Positions 16,550-25,600 of a stretch of 64,000 nt of DNA are shown piece after piece. Below the pieces are notes generated by a model. It did not search any database and had not been told where the DNA came from. It worked only from the letters and a program-made list of their open reading frames with translations. The position numbers and the translations under genes are program-made. Source of the stretch: Polyangium jinanense (GTDB taxonomy: Bacteria > Myxococcota > Polyangia > Polyangiales > Polyangiaceae); assembly GCF_028435365.1 (NCBI RefSeq), contig NZ_JAGTJJ010000033.1, forward strand, positions 62,001 to 126,000, read 5' to 3'. Position 1 is the first letter of the stretch, and every line of letters starts with the position of its first letter.

Positions 16550-17932
16550 ATGACCGCGCTCGTCATCCTTCTCGTCGTTGTTCTCGCAGCACTCGCCGTT
16601 CTCCTGCAGCGCTTCGGCAAGCTTCAGGCCGATCACAAGGGCCTGTCTCGCGAGCACGAAGCCATCAAGGCGCGCTTCCAAGGCGTCGTCGACGCCGACG
16701 CCGAGCGGCAGCGCGTCCTCAACGAGGTCGGGCACATCCGCGCCCAGCACGAGCAGGCGCTACAGCAAACCCAGCGCCAGCACGCCACGGCCGCCACGGA
16801 CCTGCAGGGCCTCCAGATGCAGGTCAACCGGGTGCGCGCCGAGCTCTCCGCGCTCGACGAGGAGGCGCACCTCCAGTCGTTCGGCTTCTACAAGCCGCGG
16901 TACAACTTCTCCTCCTCCGAGCGCTACCAGACGAAGCTCGAGGAGATCCGCGAGCGCCAGAAGCAGATGATCAAGGACAAGAAGGCTGCCACCTGCGCGA
17001 TCGAGTGGACCGTCAACGGCAGCGTCGCCGAGGGAAAGAAGCAGATCAACCAGACGCTGAAGCTCATGCTGCGCGCCTTCAACGGCGAGTGCGACGCGGC
17101 TGTCGCGAAGGTCAAGTACAACAACATCCATGTGATGGAAGCGCGCATCCAGAAGGCTCGCGAGGCCATCAACGGCCTCGCGGAGATCCAGCAGTGCACC
17201 ATCACGGCCACGTACCTGAAGCTGAAGCTCGACGAGCTCTATCTCGTGCATGAGTACGAGGAGAAGGTTCAGGAGGAGAAGGAAGAGCAGCGACGGATCC
17301 GCGAACAGATGCGCGAGGAGGAGCAGGCGCTACGGGAGATCGAGAAGGCCCGCCAGGACGCCGAGAAGGAGGAGAAGCGCTACGCCGACGCACTTCGCAA
17401 GGCCCAAGAAGATGCGGCGCGGGCTGATGGCAACAAGCAGCAGAAGCTACTGGCCCAGATCGCGGAGCTCGAGAAGAAGCTCGCGGAGGCGCATACGAAC
17501 AAGGAGCGCGCGCTCTCACGGGCGCAGCAGACGCGCTCGGGGCACGTCTACATCATCTCGAACATCGGGTCGTTCGGCGAGCAAGTGTATAAGATCGGCA
17601 TGACCCGCCGGCTCGACCCCATGGACCGGGTGAAGGAGCTCGGCGACGCGTCAGTGCCGTTCGAGTTCGACGTGCACGCGATCATCTACACCGAGGACGC
17701 CCCCGCACTCGAGAACACGCTGCACCGCGCGTTCAACCATCGGCGCGTGAATCGCGTGAACGAGAAGAAGGAGTTCTTCAAGGTGAGGATCGAAGAGATC
17801 GTCGAACTCGTTCGCAACCACCATAAAGCCGAGGTCGAGATCGTCATGACTGCCGAAGCGGAGGAGTACAGGAAGACGCTCGCGATGGTGGAGCAAGAGC
17901 AGCAACCACAGCCGACGTACGCGCTGGCGTGA
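16550..17932 (+). CDS. membrane-anchored DUF4041/GIY-YIG nuclease (SNIPE-like), copy 2
   Basis: 460 residues. Residues 2-20 (TALVILLVVVLAALAVLLQ) are a membrane helix, followed by a coiled coil and a DUF4041 domain (about 95-230, including FGFYKPRYNF and an AATCAIEW block). A Glu/Lys coiled coil precedes the GIY-YIG/T5orf172 domain from about 325 (GHVYIISNIGSFG, YKIGMTRR, EFF). The last 130 residues are nearly identical to copy 1 at 5031, while the N-terminal parts differ strongly. This shorter copy is closest to the described SNIPE architecture. It stands alone and is divergent from the EVE-Mrr gene. Confidence 0.87.
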   Translation: MTALVILLVVVLAALAVLLQRFGKLQADHKGLSREHEAIKARFQGVVDADAERQRVLNEVGHIRAQHEQALQQTQRQHATAATDLQGLQMQVNRVRAELSALDEEAHLQSFGFYKPRYNFSSSERYQTKLEEIRERQKQMIKDKKAATCAIEWTVNGSVAEGKKQINQTLKLMLRAFNGECDAAVAKVKYNNIHVMEARIQKAREAINGLAEIQQCTITATYLKLKLDELYLVHEYEEKVQEEKEEQRRIREQMREEEQALREIEKARQDAEKEEKRYADALRKAQEDAARADGNKQQKLLAQIAELEKKLAEAHTNKERALSRAQQTRSGHVYIISNIGSFGEQVYKIGMTRRLDPMDRVKELGDASVPFEFDVHAIIYTEDAPALENTLHRAFNHRRVNRVNEKKEFFKVRIEEIVELVRNHHKAEVEIVMTAEAEEYRKTLAMVEQEQQPQPTYALA

Positions 17933-17959
17933 GGCGTCCCGGGCTGCTACGCGGCGGAT

Positions 17960-19843
17960 TCAATCCTCCTCAATCAGACCGTCCTCCCCGTGCCAATCGT
18001 ACTTCCGCGCCGCGTGGAAACGGCCGTCTTCCGAGCTGAAGTCGGCGTGGTCGAGGGCGATGATCTGGAGCCGATCCTTGTGACGTTCGGCGACGCGGAA
18101 AAGCAAGTCGTAGATCGCTTTGACCGCCTTCCGGTCCGTCTCCTTCTTGTCGCTCTCCGTGGGAAAATACGTTTGGCTTGGTTGATCGATCATCAGTAGG
18201 GGCGGCACGAAACTGCCCTCGAGGAATTGCTCGTGCAGGCCGAGCAGGGCGCAGAGGTGGTACATGACGAAGCTCTCCGCTCCTCCTAGGACCGGCAGTG
18301 ATTCCCTTACGCTACCGTTCACCCGCTGGATGGTAGAGTATGTTGGATCGAAGGCGAGGACACCGTCCCCGAGCTGGAGGCGCTCGAATTCTCCTGCCAG
18401 CTTGGTCACCCGCGCACAGAGGCTCTGGGCAACGTCCACTTCGCTACGCTCGGTTGCCGTCTCGTGTATCTTTTTATCGATTTCGTCGATCTGTGCCCGC
18501 ATTCGTAGCACATCGACCTCAGAGTCAGCTGCACTCTTTGTTGGTGCCCATTCGACGTGTTGCATAATGGCTCCGATGAAGCGCTCTCGCTGAACGCGCT
18601 CCTCCGTCAGCGTTGGCGCGATTCCTTGTTGTTGGAGAGCGCGCAGCTGGGTATCGATATCTTGTAACCTTGCGCTCTCCTTCTCGAGCTGCTGGTGCAG
18701 CTTCTTCTCCGCAGCGTCGAGCTCGGGAGGTATATTGCGCACGTACGCCAAGTCCTCGTCCAGGCTCGCCCTCAATTCGGCGAGGGTGTCCTCGGTGCTC
18801 GGCCCAAGCTTCGATCCACACAAGGGACAAGGTATTTCCTCATGCAATGGAGCCCCAAGGAGATCCACGACCCGAAGTCTAGTCGACTGCTTGTCCAGCG
18901 ACTGTTGGACATCGCGGGAAGCGCTGCGTAGCCGTGCGATCTGCTTCAGCTCCGACTCGATCCGATTGATTTCTCGGCGTGCGCTTTGCGATTGCGTTTC
19001 CAGTTCAGCGAACCGCGTCTGATTGGACGCGCCGCTCTGGAACTCGACAGTCGCTCCTTCCTGCAAGCGCCCAACCTCGACTCTCACGTCATCCATCGAT
19101 TGGAGGTGCTTGTCCGGGACCACCCCGCCGAAGCTGCCTCTCTGCCAAACGAGCTGCGCCCGCTGCAAAACAGCCTTATGCTCGCGTTCGTATTCCCGAC
19201 GTCGCTTCTCTGCCGCATCTTTGTCCTTCTGGAGCCGAGCGCGTTGGGCCCGGAGGGCCAGCAACTCGGGACTGATGATGCCTAGCGCGATTTTTACTAT
19301 TTCCGCCCAGCGCTCCTTGTCGAGCAAGCGGCCGGTTCGGAGAAATAGCTCTTCTGTGGCGATGATGCTCTGCGGCTGAAGGAGCAGGGGAAGAAGATCG
19401 CTTGTTTCGACATGCCCGTGTACAACCTCGTCTGTTCCAAAGCGGAAAGCGGGTTGCGGCAAGTTCAGATGCTTCGCGAGCCAGGCACACGCGGTCTTGA
19501 TCGAGGCATTCGCTTCCACCGAGGGCGGGATGCTCGGGTGCGCGTTCGCGTCGAAGTAGGCTTCATCCGATGCCTGACCGGTGGCCGGGGGAGCCCGACG
19601 CCCGATGATCACGGGAACATCGCGTACATACAGGACGAGGAAGAACCATGCCGCGAAATCGCGGACTTTACCGAGCGGGATTCGACATGTGGTCGCGCCG
19701 AGACAATACTCGAAGATGTGGAGGATGGCGGACTTCCCCTTGGAGCCGACCCCCGTGATGATGTTGACGCCGGGACCAAATTCAATCCGCCGCAGTTTTC
19801 CATTGCGTCCCAGGATGACGATTTCTTTGAGGAACGGCTTCAT
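17960..19843 (-). CDS. DUF3732 SMC/Rad50-like ATPase of an ABC-three-component system
   Basis: 627 residues. Walker A is GVGSKGKS at about 31-38. Long coiled-coil arms meet at a zinc-hook-like CPLCG near residue 330, and the C-terminal half contains the ABC Walker B region (PPLLMIDQPSQTYFP) typical of DUF3732 proteins. It is the third gene of an overlapping leftward operon (effector, middle component, ATPase; ATGA overlap with 19840). ABC-3C systems are predicted, and in a few cases shown, to be defence systems in which the ATPase senses or clamps nucleic acid. The region looks less GC-rich than its surroundings. Confidence 0.85.
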   Translation of the reverse strand: MKPFLKEIVILGRNGKLRRIEFGPGVNIITGVGSKGKSAILHIFEYCLGATTCRIPLGKVRDFAAWFFLVLYVRDVPVIIGRRAPPATGQASDEAYFDANAHPSIPPSVEANASIKTACAWLAKHLNLPQPAFRFGTDEVVHGHVETSDLLPLLLQPQSIIATEELFLRTGRLLDKERWAEIVKIALGIISPELLALRAQRARLQKDKDAAEKRRREYEREHKAVLQRAQLVWQRGSFGGVVPDKHLQSMDDVRVEVGRLQEGATVEFQSGASNQTRFAELETQSQSARREINRIESELKQIARLRSASRDVQQSLDKQSTRLRVVDLLGAPLHEEIPCPLCGSKLGPSTEDTLAELRASLDEDLAYVRNIPPELDAAEKKLHQQLEKESARLQDIDTQLRALQQQGIAPTLTEERVQRERFIGAIMQHVEWAPTKSAADSEVDVLRMRAQIDEIDKKIHETATERSEVDVAQSLCARVTKLAGEFERLQLGDGVLAFDPTYSTIQRVNGSVRESLPVLGGAESFVMYHLCALLGLHEQFLEGSFVPPLLMIDQPSQTYFPTESDKKETDRKAVKAIYDLLFRVAERHKDRLQIIALDHADFSSEDGRFHAARKYDWHGEDGLIEED

Positions 19844-20394
19844 AGGTCGGTTTCAACCTCGGATGTCGTCGGCAGATGACCGCGCCCTTCATTGGTCAGG
19901 CCCCAGGCCGGTCGCACGCAAAGCACGTCGCACATGAACGCAACCGTCATGTGTCCGATCCAGTTTCCGAGCATCAGACATGCCTGCACCCGGCTTTCGT
20001 CATCAGGGGAAAAAACCTCCCGGAGACGTGCTCGCGCCATCTTGATGGTGTCCGTGGCCAAAAGCTCCCTGGTTTCCCGATCGAACAGAAGAGCGCCTCG
20101 TCGGAGAGCAACCGCCAGGCCGGCTCGGGTATTGGCGCTGGTCATTGCGACTCGACGGTCGAGCCCGACGAGCACATGCGGGTGGCGATGCACGAATTCC
20201 GCTAGGCCACGCGAGGATGACTGCGAGATGCGCTCGACTGTCCTTCGATGAAGAATCATGGGCATCGCCAGATAAACGGAGACCAACGGAAGGCCACACC
20301 GTCCCGGGGAGGAGCCTTCGACGAGAGCGGACGCGAGGATGCCGCAAAACCCGGGGTTGAGCAGGCGATCGAATTGGGCAGTTCCGCTACTCAT
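19840..20394 (-). CDS. ABC-three-component system middle component
   Basis: 184 residues, largely helical. The LLNPGFCGILASALVEGS start and the small size between an effector gene and a DUF3732 gene match the middle component (MC) family of ABC-3C systems, which bridges the ATPase and the effector. It overlaps both neighbours, so all three are translationally coupled. No catalytic motif is visible and none is expected. Confidence 0.75.
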   Translation of the reverse strand: MSSGTAQFDRLLNPGFCGILASALVEGSSPGRCGLPLVSVYLAMPMILHRRTVERISQSSSRGLAEFVHRHPHVLVGLDRRVAMTSANTRAGLAVALRRGALLFDRETRELLATDTIKMARARLREVFSPDDESRVQACLMLGNWIGHMTVAFMCDVLCVRPAWGLTNEGRGHLPTTSEVETDL

Positions 20395-21754
20395 CGCTCG
20401 GCTCCGAGTCGGGCGCCGTTACATGTTCATCGTCGCTGAGCGCACCAAACATTTCTTCCCATCGTGGGTGCCAGCCGATACGCGGGGCGTCGGCGAGGCG
20501 ATGATAGGAGCCGCGGTAGACATACTGGGGTGGCACTTCCCTACCCAGTTCGGGAGGGGGCTTATCCATGAGATCATCGTAAAGCTGTCGGCCGTTCCAC
20601 TTTTCATCAACCTGCGATCTCCGCTGCGCGACATCTCTATGATTGTGCCGCCAGCGATCGAGAAGTTCATCGTCAAACCGTGCCAGATCCTCACGAAGCA
20701 CGGTGAGATCGTGCGCCCACTCGGCCCGTTCCCGCTGCTCACGTAGAAAATCGACCAGGGCATCATCAAGCGCCATGGTAGGAAGTTCGATTGACTTCAA
20801 CTGCTGAACGAAGAGTCGGTCGTGACATGCGGCGCGCTCGTCCTGGCTCACCGCCGCGTTGCCAAATTGATAGACCCGTCCTTCCCCAGCGAATCGATTT
20901 CGAATCTTCTCGAGCCTATCGAGCACCTCCCCCGCGTGAATTCGCGCCCCCCGCTTGTTGTCCAATGCCTCCAGCACTGTCAGGTGAAACCAGCCTCCGA
21001 ACTCCCGGGCCGCCGAGGCGAGGGCGCGTTCGGGAAACACCTTGTCCCATCGAAGCGCGTTTTTGGTCTTCGCCAGGAGTGCCTTTGCGCTTCCCGGCTG
21101 CTCGATGCGCATTCTTTCGAGCAGGTGACAAAGACGAGCATCAGGGAGCGCCTTCACGATTTCGATGTCATCGTTGACACTCGTGTCCTCGGAGGAAAGC
21201 GGATCTAGGTGCCGGCGAAAGTACTTGAGTCTCGGGCTCGAGCCCTCGATGGAGAGCGCCCTTGGTATATTTCCAACAATCTGCGCGGCTGTTGTAGCGA
21301 AAACGAATTCGCGAATACTATCGTCATCCGACACGCTTGCCCAGTTGGCGAGCGTGTTCCAGAATCCTACATTCAGGTCACCTAGAGGTTTGGCTTCATT
21401 CTTCACCTGGATGAGGACATTCCCTTCGAGGCCGCTGATACTCACATCGTCTAGGTGCTCCATCCCTAGCTCTTCATCGGGCCGGAGCTCGAGAGCCTTC
21501 CGCATCGCGTACAGGATCTGATACGGAATGCCACTCGCCTGGCGTGGAACCACGGACGGTCGGCGGGCGGGCGAGTGAAGAACTGGTGGCGTCACTGGGA
21601 GGATCAGCGACCTCGGATCGGCAGGCGTGCTCCGGCCGGAGGATGGCTCGCCCGGGTCCGCCGCAGGAGGTTCGATCGCTGCCGGCGCTGGCCTGGGAGC
21701 AAACAGGTCAAGTTGCCCCTCGAGCTTGGCGTCTGGGTTCCGTCTGGTAGCCAT
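20387..21754 (-). CDS. ABC-three-component effector with restriction-fold N-terminal domain
   Basis: 455 residues from ATG 21754; a longer frame to 21847 exists but adds residues unlike the family. After a Pro-rich leader, SGIPYQILYAMRKAL is followed by EELGMEHLDDVSISG and NVLIQVKNE. This E..DD...QxK pattern is the dsDNA-nuclease-like domain (DUF4297 type) found at the N-terminus of ABC-3C effectors. The helical C-terminal half (WDKVFPERALASAAREFGGW onward) is the ABC-3C C-terminal domain that contacts the middle component. First gene of the operon. The predicted role is DNA cleavage triggered by the ATPase. Confidence 0.8.
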   Translation of the reverse strand: MATRRNPDAKLEGQLDLFAPRPAPAAIEPPAADPGEPSSGRSTPADPRSLILPVTPPVLHSPARRPSVVPRQASGIPYQILYAMRKALELRPDEELGMEHLDDVSISGLEGNVLIQVKNEAKPLGDLNVGFWNTLANWASVSDDDSIREFVFATTAAQIVGNIPRALSIEGSSPRLKYFRRHLDPLSSEDTSVNDDIEIVKALPDARLCHLLERMRIEQPGSAKALLAKTKNALRWDKVFPERALASAAREFGGWFHLTVLEALDNKRGARIHAGEVLDRLEKIRNRFAGEGRVYQFGNAAVSQDERAACHDRLFVQQLKSIELPTMALDDALVDFLREQRERAEWAHDLTVLREDLARFDDELLDRWRHNHRDVAQRRSQVDEKWNGRQLYDDLMDKPPPELGREVPPQYVYRGSYHRLADAPRIGWHPRWEEMFGALSDDEHVTAPDSEPSDE

Positions 21755-21957
21755 GGATGTAATCCCAGTGCAGGCTAGCAGGGGGCGCTGGGACACGGAA
21801 GGGTCCTCGGCGCATGCGCATGCGCCGAGATGAAGTGCCGCGATCACCTTCCGCGCTTCACTGTACCCGCTGCTTCGGGTACGTCGGACCGCGTCTTCGC
21901 GAGCTTCCGCTGCACACGAGGCTTTGCCGTCGCCACACCCGGGAGAGGCAAAATCGT

Positions 21958-22631
21958 CTAGGAAGCCGTCTCAGGCGCATGCTGTGCCACCGGCGGGGTC
22001 TCGAACCCCGGCAACGGCAGCGTCTCCCCTCTCGGACGTGCCGCGGGTGGAGCTCGCTTGATCGTCACGTTGCTCGACAGCGGCGCCGGGTAGTCGATGC
22101 CCCTGCCTGCGAGGAGCTGCTCCACCGTCAGGATTTGGATCCACGGGTGCCGCCCCATGGCGAGTCGTAGAAGCCGTCCGTCGCGGCCTCCTTCTCCATC
22201 TCGCGCGTCGGCGCGTTCATCGTGAGTAGCGCACCGATCTCTGCTTGCTCCCGCTCGAGCACGCCGCGCAGCTCGCGCACGTGCATGGGCATGACCTTGC
22301 CGGCCTTCGCCGAGATGACGATCTGCTTCGTCCTTCCCCCGCGCCCCGGTTCATCATGAAAGAAGAGGCGCCCGTCGATCCCCTTGTCGAGCCCGTGCTT
22401 CTTCTCGGCCCGACGCGCGCCAACGCGCCCGAAAATCCACCACTCGAACTGGTGCCAGTTGTCGCACGCGAGCTGCCGCGCGTCTTCCACCGTATTCGGC
22501 TCGCCGACCACGTCGAACTCCGCACCGGCCCCGAACGCCGCCAGCAGCCGGTGCTTCACGAGGTCGATCGCGAGGTGCGTGATGTCGATCCCGATCCAGC
22601 GGCGGCCAAGCCTGTGGGCGACAGCCACGGC
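21958..22631 (-). pseudogene. 3' remnant of a site-specific DNA methyltransferase
   Basis: Leftward frames encode VAHRLGRRWIGIDITHLAI, the last methylase motif of N4/N6 DNA methyltransferases. The usual C-terminal domain follows (KGIDGRLFFHD, QIVISAKAGKV, LRGVLEREQAEIGALLTM, GFYDSPWGG). A frameshift near 22150 moves the rest (HPWIQILTVEQLLAGRGIDYP) into another frame ending at 21958. The catalytic N-terminal part is missing. The break at about 22631 lies 48 bases from the end of the NACHT-phosphorylase gene, suggesting that this gene's arrival or a later deletion removed it. Confidence 0.8.
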
Positions 22632-22678
22632 CGTTACTGTTCATGCAACGATATGGGACCGATACCGGATCCCTCGAA

Positions 22679-25600
22679 TTAGTTCTCACGCGGAGCGAAG
22701 GCACCAAGACCTAGCGCGTGGAACACGAACGAGGCCGCGCGCTCTGCCGCCAGGGCTTGTCGTTCGGATTTCTTCTCGTGCTTGTTGCCATCGGCATAGT
22801 CACAAATCGCCTTGACGACGACCCAGTCGACTTTCTTCTCCATCGCGGCCCCGTACAGCCCTGCGCCCTCCATTTCGCCCCCCTTGGCTTCGGGGAAAAG
22901 CGTTCGCAGTGTGTCGCGGTAATCGATATTGTCAATGAGTGACGGACCCGAAAGCAGAAGGCACGCGTCGCACCCCACAGATCCGCCCTGGTTCCAGTAT
23001 TGCTTCGCAGCATGGAATCGATCGAGCAGCCACGGGGTCGCGGTCGCCCTATCACCACGGGGAGTGATGTGTAGCGCCCCGGTATCTTTGTCGGTGCCCA
23101 TGCGTGTAGGACCGTAGGGTTGCAGTTGCAGGGAGTAGAGCACCTGCCCGATGGGTTGCTTTTCTGGATCCACGCCAAACGCAATGCCCACCATGATGAT
23201 TGCCTGTGGCGCTACCTCGCTGATTGCGTTGTAGGCGGTAGACATGGAGCCTCCTGGTGTCTCAGAGCCAGCCTGCACGGTACTCACGAGCAAGACACGC
23301 GCTCCCCCGATCTCCCCGAAATCACGGTAGGTCCTGGTCCCGAATCTCAAAATAGGGCCACGTCCCGTCGTTACGCGGGCAGCATCGAGGACGGCCCGGG
23401 TTTCGACCTCTGTCACTGTCATGAGCAGGACGTCACATCGTTCGACAAGCCGCTTGGTATTCGTCGTTCCTTCGTTCATAGTCCTTGTATTGTGTGCACT
23501 CGGGCCTGTCATTGCGCGAGGTCGTAGGGCGATCACCTCCTCGGGCGACAAGAGCCTCCGCGCCCCCGCCAGCGTTTGCTCCTCGGCTCGAATGCGCATG
23601 AATTTAATCCAGTCTTGTCCGGGTAGCGCTTGCTCGATGCGCCGGAGGGCCTCGACGGAGGCTTTCGTTCCACGCTGGGTCACAACTGTTAGCAGGGCAT
23701 TGCGAACCTCGGCAGCGCTGTCGCGTGAAGTAACGGTCTGCATTTTGCCCGTGAATCGGTTACGGTCTCCTTCGTGGGGAAACTGCTCCTCCATCCACAA
23801 GAAGAGATCCGCGAGTTGGTTTTCCGAGAGACCCTGCCAGCGCGAATCGCGTCGTGTGTCCATTCGCGACGCGGCACCGAGCACCACCTTGTACCCAAAT
23901 ACTGGATCGTCCCGAAACACGGGCTCTAGGATCGGCCAACCGGCGTCCTCCACTTGCCGGAAGAGCTCCTGAGCGGCCAGCCGAGCGCGCTTCCTTGCCT
24001 TTCCTTTCTTCGGAAGGGGGAGGGTCAGGAGGGATGCGGCGTATTCTCTCGCAGCCGCGACATGATGATGTAGAAGATCGCCCAGTAAGGAACCGAAAAC
24101 CTCCGGCTTGAGGCCAGAATCCTGCACCTTCATGAACAGGAACGAGCCGAGGCGTGCGTCCCAGCAATGGGCAAGCTCTCGGGTGACGAATACCTCATTG
24201 CCTCTTCGACTCTCTTCGTCGAAAAGAACATCCAGCGCCGCGAGGGTTTCGTTGGGTGCATGGCGATACGTGAGGCCGACGAGCTGTCGGTGGAGTTCCG
24301 TTGTCGGATGTTCGTGAAATTCAGGCGGGTAGCCAAGGGCTACGGGCGCCCATCGTTGCCAGACGGGGGACGGGAGCGCCTCCACCCATCCGGTCGCGAG
24401 CGTCCAAAGGAGGAAGAGACCCCGGTAGCCGCCGATCGCCGGCCAGTAATACACGCGTTTCCCCAGCCATTTTTCCGGCTTTGGATCATGCGTCATGATG
24501 TAGTGTTTAGCCGCGGCGAGTATGCGCTCACGGATTCCTTGATCGGCATCTTGCCAACCAGGAGATTTGGTAAGGTCCGTAAAGCGGTGGTCTTCGTAGC
24601 CGATACTCGTCGGCCGCAGCGACATCTCCTTCTGCATTTGCCAAAACGCATTCATGTCGCCTTGCTCGAATCGTTCGAGGCAACGCAGGACGCGTACCGC
24701 CGGCGGTGGGTCCACAAGGCGCTCCTGGCGCGCTGCTCGTCTACGGGCGATTTCGGCTACTTGCTCCTGGTACTTTGCGTGTTCCTTGCGCAGCTCCGCT
24801 TCACGCTCCGATCCGAGTTCGATGGGCTCAAGTCTTCGAAACGCCTCCCTTAACTCGGCGTGCCGCGGCATTGCGTCGGCAATGGCGTCGATGGCATCGA
24901 ATGAAGGCACCCAGTGCCCAAGCGCGTGGTCGATGAGTTGAACCCATCGCTGACGCACCGAAGAATTCTCTAGCGCATCGAGCTTTTGTACCATCCACGG
25001 GATGTCGTTCGCAGAAAGCAGCCCTTGCATCTCGAAGCGCCAGGGCTCGTTTTTGAGCGGCGCCGCGAGCTGCAAGAATCTCTCGATAAACCGCTCGCGT
25101 CGCGCGACGATGTTTCCGGTTGTTTGCTGCCGTTCCTCCGGTGTGACGCGCGCATGGAGAAACAAGTCCTCGTTTCGAGGAAGGCGAACGCTCGCCAAGC
25201 GGACGAGAGCATCTAGGATCGCCGGGTCATCTCCGCGCTCCCAGGCCCTCCGCATGAGGTGCTCGATTAGATCCGCAAACGGTTCGATGGGATCGATCGC
25301 AGGCCGCAACGCTGCCCACCGAAGCCCCTCTACAAGTTCTGGGTTGGAAAAGGCGGTCCACGATTTTAGGGTGCGGTCGACAAATAAAAAGTATGCCCCA
25401 AGATGACCAATGTTTGGCGATCGTGCCAGACATTGAAACATATCTTTCGCCGCCATTTGTTTAGGCCAGAGTGCCGTGAGCGCATAGCCCTTGAGTTCGT
25501 CGTTGGGATCCGAGCCAGCCTGTCCCTGAGCCAGCGGTAGAAGGCGCAACCGCGTCTGATCATCCCCGATCTTCGTGACGGCCTGCGCCGCTTGCACACG

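Noticed and set aside
21990..22030. tRNA T-arm-like sequence (GGGGTTCGAGACCCC) on the minus strand
   Set aside because: It lies in frame within the methylase remnant (PLPGFETPP), and no acceptor, D or anticodon stems can be built around it.
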